Source: Rhodospirillaceae bacterium (GTDB lineage Bacteria > Pseudomonadota > Alphaproteobacteria > Rhodospirillales > Magnetovibrionaceae). From it: 9,342 nt of DNA. The DNA lies in contig NVTL01000023.1 in the NCBI GenBank assembly GCA_002401565.1, positions 1-9,342 of the forward strand, given 5' to 3'. Shown here piece by piece: positions 1 through 6,071 of this stretch. The translations under genes and the position numbers were made by a program. The notes beneath the pieces were generated by a model. That model saw only the letters and a list, made by a program, of their open reading frames with translations. It ran no database searches and had not been told where the DNA came from. The first letter of the stretch is position 1; each line of letters begins with the position of its first letter.

Positions 1-962
1 CGGCCCAAGCCGAACAAAGTGAAGCCGAAGCCGCCGAAGCCGAAGCCGTCGCAGCTCAGGCCACCGCCGAAGCCACGCAACAACAAGCCGCGACCACGGC
101 CGCCCAAGCCGAACAAGCTCAGGTCGAAGCCCAAGTCGCCGAAGCCGAAGCCGTTCAAGCCCAAGCGATTGCGACGACAACGGCCGAATACAGTTCGCAA
201 GCCAGCACCGCCGTGACCACACAGGAAACCGCGGTTCAGGAATTTTCGTCCAGTACGGCGGAACCCGATGATGAACCGGCCGAGACGGCGGCGGAAACGG
301 CTAGCACAGCGGACACTGCGGAAACTTCGGACAGTTCAGACAGCGATGGCACAACATCTGCGGAAGAAGAGCTCAGCGCCGAAGAATTTGCCAATTTTGA
401 TACCGCCGCCGGGGGCGATGAATTTGCTACCGAAATCGATCCAACCCTCGCCGAAGACAATCCGTTCGCCGACGATAATCCGTTTGCCGATGATCCAGAA
501 CCCTTGCCCACCGATACAACGTTCGAAACGGTCGTATTTAACGAACCCCATTTGACCGTCGCAACGTTTCAAACCGATACCCCAACCATCGATTTGGTGA
601 GCGTTGATTTGACCACGGATACAACGCAAACGACCACCTCTTCAACGACTGATGCCCCCACTCAGGTTGTTGTCGAACCCGATCCAGACCCCGTTGTCGA
701 AGATGAAGGCAGTGGCCTTGTGGCCACGTCAGACATTGATAACTTGGTCGGCGATACCGACAATACGACGTTTATCTTTGACCAAGCCCAAGACGGCAAC
801 ATTGAAGTTTCGGTCGCCGGGGCGGGGGCCTTCACCAGCCCATATCCCGGAAACTTTTATGACTTTGTGCAAACCGAAGACGAAGGACGGGCCAGTTCAG
901 GCGGTGATCACATCGTATGGAAATTCACCAGGGGATGCTTATGGGGATGTTGCGTACAATGA
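1..962 (+). CDS. Large acidic RTX-type secreted protein, 5' portion (partial, before frameshift)
   Basis: The reading frame (codons starting at position 3) is open from the left edge, so the true start lies outside the window. The first ~70 codons encode an Ala/Glu/Gln repeat (AQAEQSEAEAAEAEA...) that could form a coiled coil or a flexible spacer. A Ser/Thr/Asp/Glu-rich stretch follows, with a short tandem repeat DNPFAD-DNPFAD, then a more structured stretch (VATSDIDNLVGDTDNTTFIF) up to about 882. After that the frame degenerates into basic, Trp/Cys-containing residues and stops at 962, while good coding continues in the frame of 892-1923. The two pieces are therefore one gene with a frameshift. 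There is no Cys before the break, and the strong negative charge suits an exported calcium-binding protein. Large alphaproteobacterial proteins of this kind often carry an N-terminal FecR-like domain, but that part is not visible here. Confidence 0.7.
   Translation, partial: AQAEQSEAEAAEAEAVAAQATAEATQQQAATTAAQAEQAQVEAQVAEAEAVQAQAIATTTAEYSSQASTAVTTQETAVQEFSSSTAEPDDEPAETAAETASTADTAETSDSSDSDGTTSAEEELSAEEFANFDTAAGGDEFATEIDPTLAEDNPFADDNPFADDPEPLPTDTTFETVVFNEPHLTVATFQTDTPTIDLVSVDLTTDTTQTTTSSTTDAPTQVVVEPDPDPVVEDEGSGLVATSDIDNLVGDTDNTTFIFDQAQDGNIEVSVAGAGAFTSPYPGNFYDFVQTEDEGRASSGGDHIVWKFTRGCLWGCCVQ
3..215 (+). repeat. Ala/Glu/Gln low-complexity coding repeat
   Basis: Codons GCC, GAA and CAA alternate almost without break, giving degenerate 6-nt units (GCCGAA/GCCCAA). 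The bias leaves other frames free of stops too, including a Lys/Pro-rich phantom frame. The real frame gives a helical Ala/Glu/Gln segment, probably a spacer between an upstream domain and the secreted C-terminal part. Confidence 0.7.
456..491 (+). repeat. Two 18-nt tandem repeats (DNPFAD)x2
   Basis: The units at 456-473 and 474-491 both encode DNPFAD and differ only at synonymous third positions. The conservation is therefore at protein level rather than a very recent DNA duplication. A partial third copy begins at 492 (DP). Confidence 0.75.
883..903 (+). other. Frameshift site in the RTX gene
   Basis: Coding quality passes from the frame beginning at position 3 to the frame beginning at position 1 within this stretch. 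Removing one G from the GGG run at 889-891 gives a smooth junction, reading EDEGRPVQAVITSYG, so a single-base insertion is the simplest explanation. It could be a sequencing or assembly error, a real inactivating mutation, or phase-type variation. The run is only three G, too short for classical slippage, and no recognised slippery site or stimulatory hairpin is apparent. Confidence 0.65.
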
Positions 963-1923
963 TCTATCCATCAATGGCACCGAATATATTGGTGCCGAAC
1001 CGGGCGTGACGGTCGAGACATCGTATGGCTATACCTATGGTCAGTACCTGTTGCAAATCAGAACCGATCCCGATGATGTTGAAGTGTCCAGCGGGGCTCA
1101 AGCCCACGTGGATACCATCACAGACGCCGGTGGTGACGATGATGGTGTGGTCTTTCAAAATTTAGAAGGTGTGGCGATTCAAATTACAGCTCTGGGTGAT
1201 GGCGTTACTCAAGCCAAGATTTTGGATTTGGGTTATGACAATTACGAAGAAGATGAAGGCGCCGGGTTGTCGTATTATTTCGACAGCTATTATTTCGATT
1301 ACGATCTGCCGATCACCAATACCGTCAACATCGACAACAGCATCGAATTTATCGAAGTCTCGGCTGGCTTGGCCCGTTTAAACGGCGTGGACGTAGAAGG
1401 AGCCATGACGTTGAACACGGGCGACCACGCCTATGTGGTCGCAGGTGGTCACAACGATGATTCCCTGTACATTGATGATTATTATGCCGTTTCGTCTGTG
1501 TTGTTTGGCATGGCCGGAAATGACAGCCTGCAAGGCGGTTATGGCAATGATATCTTGGACGGTGGTATCGGTGAAGATTACTTGTATGGCGGCGATGGAT
1601 CAGACGTGTTTCGTTATACTTCGATCTTTGATTCTTATGTCGATGTGGGCTCGGCCGATACCTATGATTATATCTATGATTTTGATGCCACGGACGATAA
1701 CGAAGACATTTGGTTAGATGGTATTATTTCCAGCACCACAAGCTTTTCGTTCATCGGCGACAGTACGTTCAGCGGTAACCTCGGCAGCGCCGAAGCCCGT
1801 TTTGATGCAAATTTCCAAACCCTTGAAATTGATGTGGACGGCAACGGGGCAATGGACATGTCCATCGTTTTGGAAGAGGTCAGCCTGCCCGATCTGGACA
1901 TCAACGATTTCACCATCACTTAG
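892..1923 (+). CDS. RTX calcium-binding protein, C-terminal portion (after frameshift)
   Basis: This is the continuation, in the +1 frame, of the gene entering from the left edge. It reads sensibly from about VQAVITSYGNSPGDAYGD at 895. A long Gly/Asp/Tyr-rich beta-type region is followed by consecutive RTX nonapeptides (AGNDSLQGG, YGNDILDGG, IGEDYLYGG, then DGSDVF), which fold as a calcium-bound parallel beta-roll. The last ~100 residues (FRYTS..., DFDATDDNEDIWLDG, FSFIGDSTFSG, EIDVDGNGAMDMSIVL, DINDFTIT) match the pattern of the serralysin/peptidase M10 C-terminal domain. That domain caps the roll and carries the uncleaved type I secretion signal. No metalloprotease HExxH motif is present in this part. 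The likely destination is the cell surface or medium through an ABC-type exporter that is not in the window. Within this piece there is no good Shine-Dalgarno and start, so it is unlikely to be translated independently. Confidence 0.8.
   Translation, partial: PVQAVITSYGNSPGDAYGDVAYNDLSINGTEYIGAEPGVTVETSYGYTYGQYLLQIRTDPDDVEVSSGAQAHVDTITDAGGDDDGVVFQNLEGVAIQITALGDGVTQAKILDLGYDNYEEDEGAGLSYYFDSYYFDYDLPITNTVNIDNSIEFIEVSAGLARLNGVDVEGAMTLNTGDHAYVVAGGHNDDSLYIDDYYAVSSVLFGMAGNDSLQGGYGNDILDGGIGEDYLYGGDGSDVFRYTSIFDSYVDVGSADTYDYIYDFDATDDNEDIWLDGIISSTTSFSFIGDSTFSGNLGSAEARFDANFQTLEIDVDGNGAMDMSIVLEEVSLPDLDINDFTIT
1513..1611 (+). repeat. RTX nonapeptide repeats
   Basis: Consecutive 27-nt units encode AGNDSLQGG (1513-1539), YGNDILDGG (1540-1566), IGEDYLYGG (1567-1593) and a terminal DGSDVF. 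They follow the consensus GGxGxDxUx. Such turns bind calcium, and folding is triggered once the protein reaches calcium-rich extracellular fluid. Confidence 0.9.
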
Positions 1924-1957
1924 TTTTTGTAGGAGAGGCTAAGTCTGGGAGAAAAAG

Positions 1958-1985
1958 GCCAGCGCCCATTCGGGGCTGGCTTTTT
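1958..1985 (+). terminator. Rho-independent terminator after the RTX gene
   Basis: GCCAGC at 1958-1963 pairs with GCTGGC at 1975-1980. The inner CCC pairs with GGG after one bulged G, around an ATTC loop, and TTTTT follows at 1981-1985. Five A bases at 1952-1956 lie just before the stem, so it may also work on the other strand. It ends the RTX transcript 35 nt after the stop. Confidence 0.85.
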
Positions 1986-2055
1986 GTTTGCTCGATTTTT
2001 AGCCCACTTTCTTCATTTCAAAGCTCCGCTCCTTAATTCATATTATAAATTCACC

Positions 2056-2085
2056 TTGCATATACAATTAATTAGTGTTTAGAAT
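2056..2085 (+). promoter_or_regulatory. Candidate sigma-70-like promoter of the beta-helix/nuclease-like pair
   Basis: TTGCAT (2056-2061) and TAGAAT (2080-2085) are separated by 18 nt. They sit in a clearly AT-rich spacer between the RTX terminator and the next start codon, and would give a leader of about 30 nt. Other AT-rich hexamers nearby could serve instead, so this is only a candidate. Confidence 0.4.
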
Positions 2086-2122
2086 TTAAGTTAATCTTAA
2101 TAAGAGTTGAGCGGGAGGCGTT

Positions 2123-3607
2123 ATGAAACAGTTTTTTGGACCTTTGTTGGTTGCTGGGGGGCTTTTAAGTGTGGTTACGCCCGCGTATGCGGAAGACATC
2201 AATATCTTGGTTGGGCCTAAAAAAAGTGCCGCTTATGACGCGGCCAAGGCTAAAGCCGACAATCAAAATATTTTTGCGGCCAAGTCGATCGGCAAAGCTT
2301 TTTCAATTGCGGTGAAACAACTTGCGGCGTGTAAAACCTGTACGGTGAACATCAAAATCGCAGCGGGTGAATTTAAGGGCAAAGCCAAAACCGGACATTG
2401 GATGTTCCCCGATACGCAAACACCCCAAGCCACTTTAAGAATTTTGGGCGGTTATGGGGATGATTTTACAACACGTTCTCCGTTTACGACCCCAACCCGT
2501 TTGCTGACGGCAGATACTCGTGCGCGGGCGGTGATCCAGTTTGAAGGTAAAAAGCATGCTTTAAAACAGCTGTATCTTTCGGGCCTGACCTTTGATGTTG
2601 CTCCGGGCAATGTTTATGATCCTAAAAACAACAACCTCAGAAAAGACAGTTCCAGTTCCTCTTCGGTGCTGGCCTTTGGTTATTTGACCACCGATAAGTT
2701 GGTCATCGCCGACAATACCTTTTTGAATGCGGCCAATGGTGTGGCTCAACCTTTGGTGCGAGCAATGACCGAAAAATCAGAAGTCATCATTCGCAATAAT
2801 TTTGTGCTCAACAATATTATGGCATGGAAGGTTTCTTCGGCATCGTATCGCAATCAGCTGAACCGTTATGTCATTCGTAACAACAGTTTCATTTTAAATT
2901 GGCCGTATAATCCTGACCCGACAACTTCCAATCCGGGAACGTTAGAAATCGGCAATAAATATACAGCCAACCAAATTGAAATCACAAAAAACCTGTTTGC
3001 GTATAATGCGGGCGGGGCCATTCATGCCCAATGGGATGACTTTAAGGGGCCGCCGTTGGCAATTACGGACAATTTATTTTGGGGTAACGGCAGTTTGTTT
3101 GCGGCGACCGACCCAGATGCGGCTGCCGTTGTCGGAAAATTTAACGGATCGCCTAAATACGTCTTGCTGACGTCGGACGATGCCGAAGACTTTGATTGGG
3201 ATGTTGAAAACAATGTGTCCTTTGACCCCGGTCTTCACGTACAGGTGAAGCCTTTTCAAGCGGCGGGCAACAAAGTTGCTGTGATGGCAGCAGGTGCGGC
3301 TCCAAACGAGCCAGCGGCTAAGGCTCCGGTTGCCCCTGACGAGGCTGCTGTTGATCCCGCGATGGCTGAATTGGCGGCCATGTTGGGCGAAGATATGGTT
3401 GCGGACACACCGTCAACTGAAGTCGCTACCGAAGACCCGTATGCCAGCGATGAATACGCAGGCTTGGGCTTTGGCGATGATGCTGGCGGTGATGTCGACA
3501 TCCAAGGTTTTGCCACGCGTCTGTACGTCGAAGGACAACTGCCGTTTCCAACCAAGGCCCAAGCCGTTGGGTATGGTGCCAATGCAAATCTTGTGGAGGC
3601 TTTTTAA
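2123..3607 (+). CDS. Exported right-handed parallel beta-helix protein
   Basis: The 494-residue product starts with a clear Sec signal peptide: MKQ, a hydrophobic core, and a probable cut after AYA at residue 23. A region with AAGEFKG and ILGGYGDDFTTRSPF (about 80-120) is typical of the N-terminal cap of bacterial pectate-lyase-like beta-helix proteins. Several rungs follow with the recurring pattern I-x-x-N-x-F: VIADNTF (~194), VIIRNNF (~221), YVIRNNSF (~249), IEITKNLF (~285) and LAITDNLFWGNG (~312). Residues ~385-450 are an Ala/Pro/Asp/Glu-rich linker before a short conserved-looking tail. Enzymatic residues of a polysaccharide lyase are not evident, so a carbohydrate-binding, adhesive or structural role is as likely as catalysis. 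A CxxC (residues 70-73) may form a disulfide. The start has GGGAGG 4 nt upstream. The stop overlaps the next start (TAATG), so the two products are probably made together. Confidence 0.85.
   Translation: MKQFFGPLLVAGGLLSVVTPAYAEDINILVGPKKSAAYDAAKAKADNQNIFAAKSIGKAFSIAVKQLAACKTCTVNIKIAAGEFKGKAKTGHWMFPDTQTPQATLRILGGYGDDFTTRSPFTTPTRLLTADTRARAVIQFEGKKHALKQLYLSGLTFDVAPGNVYDPKNNNLRKDSSSSSSVLAFGYLTTDKLVIADNTFLNAANGVAQPLVRAMTEKSEVIIRNNFVLNNIMAWKVSSASYRNQLNRYVIRNNSFILNWPYNPDPTTSNPGTLEIGNKYTANQIEITKNLFAYNAGGAIHAQWDDFKGPPLAITDNLFWGNGSLFAATDPDAAAVVGKFNGSPKYVLLTSDDAEDFDWDVENNVSFDPGLHVQVKPFQAAGNKVAVMAAGAAPNEPAAKAPVAPDEAAVDPAMAELAAMLGEDMVADTPSTEVATEDPYASDEYAGLGFGDDAGGDVDIQGFATRLYVEGQLPFPTKAQAVGYGANANLVEAF
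3595..3599 (+). promoter_or_regulatory. Strong Shine-Dalgarno inside the end of the beta-helix gene
   Basis: GGAGG lies within the last codons of the upstream gene, 7 nt before the ATG at 3607, which overlaps the stop codon by one base. This fixes the start of the second gene and implies translational coupling. Confidence 0.8.
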
Positions 3608-5097
3608 TGAACCGTATTTTAATCAAGCTTTTGATGGTGGTGTGGGCGTTTGCCTTGACAACTGTTCCCGTGCACGCCGATGAACTGGATAAAATATTTG
3701 AACCTGCAGCTGATCTTTTGGAAAAAATGGAGGCTGAATTAAAAGGCTTCAGCCGCGATGATAATGTTCGCGACGTGGTTGATGCGGTTGGTTTGTCGAA
3801 AAAACTGCCAACAGTTCTGAACACCATTCGCAGTGAAAATAAGGATAATCAGGACGTTAAAAAAAGGGCCAGAATATGGACCGATAGCATGAAGGATTTT
3901 CAGGGGGCCGCCATAAATCTGGCCAAGCTTAAAAACGAACAGAACAAATTTGGCAAAGACCGTTTGGTGCCCCTTGATTGCGACGGATGGCAGAAAGATC
4001 TTGAAGATGAAATCAAACTTTATTTGCCCAAACATGATCCCGATGGCATGGCGGCGATCCCTAAAAAAGCACGTGCCGTGGCGGCAAAATCCAGTGCGGC
4101 TTTGTCACGGGCGCAAACAACCGTGGACGCGGCTGAAGACTGGCAAGGGGGTGTCAATAAGTTCAGAGGACCGTATGCCTGGGGAACCATTTCGAACATC
4201 ATGACAAATGAAGCCAAGGCCATGGTCGGCGATTTAAAAAACAAAGAAAAAGCTTTGATCAGCAGCTGCAAGGAATTGACCAAGGGGGAACGCCACCCCG
4301 ATGTCGTGTCAGCGCGCAAAGCAATCGCAGCGACCACGGGTAAAGAACTTCATCAGTTGCAGGTTCTGGTCGATGACTGGGAAGAACGTGCGGCGGATTA
4401 TTTCAAAACAGACTGTGAAGCCATGAAAAAATTAGCGGATGCTTATTGTGGTATTGATTCCGGTGATCCCGATGGAAAATCAGAAGTGGATCGATTGAAG
4501 TCTGCCGTCAGCTCGATGATTAAAGATGTTCGAAATGAAAATCTTGATTTGATGAAAGAGATGGCGAAAATCAACGTCGCTTTGAAAGCCTTAAGCAAAG
4601 AAGAAATACTACGTGGCCCGGCCAAAGCCATTTATAAAGAAACCGAAGATGAGATTAAAAAACTAAAAGGTTTAATTAAATCTGGTGCGATGGTTGGGTT
4701 TCGTCATCCGGTTGTTCAGTATTACCTAAAATTTGGCAAAGAAATGCATGCGAAAATGGAACGCAGTTATTCCTGTAATGTTCGCGATGTTGCTTATCCT
4801 GGTGCACGGGATCGCCCCGATTGTGTCAGTGCTAAAAAATGTTCGGTCTTTGAATTTAAGCCAAATAATTCTGCGGCCATCAGCAAGGGCAAGGGGCAGT
4901 TGGGCCAGCAAAAGCCATCTGTTGAAAAATATTATAATGCGGTGCTTGGTGGCGATAAAATCAGCTCAAAATTTGGGGGGCAAGCCATCATGGATGAGTT
5001 TCAAAAGAGCGGTTGCATTAAAAACAACAAGCTGAAACTCGGGGCTTTTGTCAAAACCTATAACCGATGTGAAAACAAATACCGGTGCATCCGTTAA
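3607..5097 (+). CDS. Exported helical protein with C-terminal PD-(D/E)XK nuclease-like domain
   Basis: The 496-residue product begins with a Sec signal peptide (MNRILIKLLMVVWAFALTTV, probable cut after VHA at residue 23). Residues ~25-380 are charged and almost entirely helical, with Lys/Glu/Ala-rich stretches likely to form coiled coils. No family is recognised there. From ~385 the character changes: RPDCVSAKKCSVFEFKPN (403-420) gives D405-x10-E416-x-K418, followed by GKGQL (428-432) and YYNAVL. This order (RPD, a hydrophobic strand ending ExKP, then a QL helix) is what the restriction-endonuclease-fold toxin domains of polymorphic toxins show. The assignment is by eye and the substrate is unknown. 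Ten cysteines (125, 221, 270, 281, 390, 406, 412, 470, 488, 494) suggest disulfides formed after export. The gene is coupled to the beta-helix gene and ends 5 nt from a convergent gene with no terminator between them. Alternatively it is a non-catalytic periplasmic protein. Confidence 0.75.
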   Translation: MNRILIKLLMVVWAFALTTVPVHADELDKIFEPAADLLEKMEAELKGFSRDDNVRDVVDAVGLSKKLPTVLNTIRSENKDNQDVKKRARIWTDSMKDFQGAAINLAKLKNEQNKFGKDRLVPLDCDGWQKDLEDEIKLYLPKHDPDGMAAIPKKARAVAAKSSAALSRAQTTVDAAEDWQGGVNKFRGPYAWGTISNIMTNEAKAMVGDLKNKEKALISSCKELTKGERHPDVVSARKAIAATTGKELHQLQVLVDDWEERAADYFKTDCEAMKKLADAYCGIDSGDPDGKSEVDRLKSAVSSMIKDVRNENLDLMKEMAKINVALKALSKEEILRGPAKAIYKETEDEIKKLKGLIKSGAMVGFRHPVVQYYLKFGKEMHAKMERSYSCNVRDVAYPGARDRPDCVSAKKCSVFEFKPNNSAAISKGKGQLGQQKPSVEKYYNAVLGGDKISSKFGGQAIMDEFQKSGCIKNNKLKLGAFVKTYNRCENKYRCIR

Positions 5098-5102
5098 GGA
5101 CG

Positions 5103-5651
5103 TTACCCCAAGTACGCTTCATAGACAGCGTCCAAGCGGGTCTCTGCATTTTTGGGCAGGTGAGACAGGCCGTAAAATTCGGCGATGTTGAGGTAGAGCT
5201 GATGTTTTTCGTCGGTGGATTCTGCGGCCAATTCAAACATCACTTCGCCCAGTTCCGATGCGGGAATGTCGTCAAATCCGCGATTTCCGTATTCGCGAAG
5301 CTGTACGCGTTTCATGGACGGTAACCACAACAACGCAGCGGCACCTTTTACATCCATGTCCATTTCCATGGAAATCTGGTGCGCCAATGTGGCTTTGCGC
5401 AGGGCCTGAAAAAAGCGCTTTGCGGCGTGCGCTGTCAGCTTAACAATGCCGCCTTTTTTGGCGTACAAAATGAACAGCCGAGACGATAATGTCGGGCCTT
5501 CCATGGCGATGATCTGGATAAAGCCCTCAATGATTTGATCCGTATGAGCGTCGGACGGGTCCATCACTTGACGGGCAATGGCTTGGCGGGTTTCGTTGGT
5601 CGGTTTGCAGATGTAAGGCGAAAAGGGGGCGAGTTCCATTTTGGTGATCAT
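5103..5651 (-). CDS. Conserved hypothetical protein, stand-alone DUF3320-like domain
   Basis: The 182-residue soluble product has no signal peptide or membrane segment. From about residue 45 to 140 the pattern IIAMEGPTLSSRLF, KRFFQALRKA, an LLWLP strand, then VQLREYGNR and DDIPASEL resembles DUF3320. That domain is usually found at the C-terminus of large DUF4011-type helicase/nuclease proteins, where it probably forms a winged-helix-like module. The tail AEFYGLSHL...TRLDAVYEAY may belong to the same fold. The resemblance is by eye and remote, so the function is unknown; DNA-related regulation is one possibility. The ATG at 5651 is the longest start and overlaps the stop of a possible upstream ORF (ATGA). 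A second ATG four codons on (5639) is an alternative, with GAAAG 11 nt upstream. The gene converges on the nuclease-like gene. Confidence 0.65.
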   Translation of the reverse strand: MITKMELAPFSPYICKPTNETRQAIARQVMDPSDAHTDQIIEGFIQIIAMEGPTLSSRLFILYAKKGGIVKLTAHAAKRFFQALRKATLAHQISMEMDMDVKGAAALLWLPSMKRVQLREYGNRGFDDIPASELGEVMFELAAESTDEKHQLYLNIAEFYGLSHLPKNAETRLDAVYEAYLG

Positions 5652-5884
5652 CTTTCATGTATTTCGATTCTCACCTTACGCTCGTTCGCCGCAGAAACAA
5701 AGAGCTGCTTGTCGGACTGTTGGGGGAAGTGGGGTTTACGTCTATGCACAAAACGCATACCTGACCCCCTAATTTGACGCTTCTGACCCACCCTAAAATG
5801 CATATACTGCATACCAACAGCCCGAACAACACCCCACACAATAACGGCGAACCAGAGGATTGGAGTAATACCTATGATGAACAA
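5648..5884 (-). CDS. Possible small membrane protein ORF (doubtful)
   Basis: This 78-codon frame starts at a TTG and has a hydrophobic N-terminus (ITPILWFAVIVWGVVRAVG) that could be one membrane segment, followed by a basic tail. Its TGA overlaps the ATG of the next minus-strand gene (ATGA), as in coupled operons. Against it: there is no good Shine-Dalgarno, codon use is unlike the neighbours (AGG, AGA, GGG), and its 5' end overlaps the better supported small plus-strand gene. It also covers that gene's likely promoter region. Confidence 0.22.
   Translation of the reverse strand: MFIIGITPILWFAVIVWGVVRAVGMQYMHFRVGQKRQIRGSGMRFVHRRKPHFPQQSDKQLFVSAANERKVRIEIHER
5798..5812 (+). promoter_or_regulatory. 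Inverted repeat overlapping a candidate -10 box
   Basis: ATGCA and TGCAT flank TATAC, and TATACT (5803-5808) could be a -10 element for the small gene at 5874. TTCTGA (5781-5786) is a weak -35 at 16 nt; the better-looking TTGACG (5774-5779) is 23 nt away, which is too far. A related inverted repeat, TATGC-N7-GCATA, lies at 5743-5759. Together they may be operator half-sites, but no regulator is identified. Confidence 0.3.
5862..5865 (+). promoter_or_regulatory. Shine-Dalgarno of the 52-residue gene
   Basis: GGAG is placed 8 nt before the ATG at 5874. Two ATG codons follow each other (5874 and 5877); spacing favours the first. Confidence 0.6.
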
Positions 5885-6032
5885 GACCTATAACACCGCT
5901 GATGCCATTGATGCTACGAACCAAGCCAAGGCTGTTCGTGATGCCTATTTAAGCGAGCTTTTGAGCGTGGCCTGGAAGGGTATCTTTACAAACGTGAAAC
6001 ATGCTCGGGCCCCTAAACCTGCGACATGCTAA
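5874..6032 (+). CDS. Small hypothetical protein, 52 residues
   Basis: The frame reads MMNKTYNTADAIDATNQAKA, continues VRDAYLSELLSVAWKGIFTN and ends with a basic tail to the TAA at 6030-6032. It has a Shine-Dalgarno at proper spacing, codon use like the neighbouring genes, and its own hairpin terminator 40 nt downstream. It therefore looks like an independent short transcription unit. The central stretch is an amphipathic helix with hydrophobic and basic faces. It recalls the short alphaproteobacterial proteins in which a charged 'A-x-x-x-R' helix precedes a Leu/Trp-rich helix (DUF1127-like or RSP_7527-like), but the match is only in style and no family is claimed. Function is unknown; a membrane-surface or RNA-binding adaptor would fit. 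Confidence 0.6.
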   Translation: MMNKTYNTADAIDATNQAKAVRDAYLSELLSVAWKGIFTNVKHARAPKPATC

Positions 6033-6071
6033 AAACCTATCTCCCCTAAGTTGGTTAACCACCATCTTTTG

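Noticed and set aside
19..216. Lys/Pro/Arg-rich open frame on the plus strand
   Set aside because: It is a phantom of the GCC/GAA/CAA codon repeat. The frame starting at position 3 joins the real acidic protein without a break.
652..891. Upstream extension of the RTX C-terminal frame to an ATG at 652
   Set aside because: The residues encoded before about 892 in this frame are basic and unlike the rest, while the other frame gives sensible acidic protein there. The overlap is chance and the gene is frameshifted.
892..1923. Serralysin-type metalloprotease
   Set aside because: Only the RTX and C-terminal secretion part resembles that family. No HExxH zinc motif is visible in the window.
3256..3827. 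Long minus-strand open frames under the end of the beta-helix gene and the start of the nuclease-like gene
   Set aside because: They mirror Ala/Pro/Asp-rich coding on the plus strand, have no ribosome site, and conflict with two well supported genes.
5103..5651. Immunity protein for the nuclease-like toxin
   Set aside because: It is on the opposite strand, convergent, and resembles a DUF3320-type domain rather than a known immunity family. Only the adjacency supports the idea.
5085..5777. Plus-strand frames across the minus-strand DUF3320-like gene
   Set aside because: They are short and mutually overlapping, without family features. The single 182-codon minus-strand frame explains the region better.
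5774..5808. TTGACG with TATACT as a consensus promoter
   Set aside because: Both boxes look good alone, but the spacing is 23 nt, too long for sigma-70. Only a weaker -35 fits.
6052..6061. Perfect 10-bp palindrome TGGTTAACCA
   Set aside because: It is a single short copy with no partner site and no promoter element next to it, so chance is sufficient explanation.
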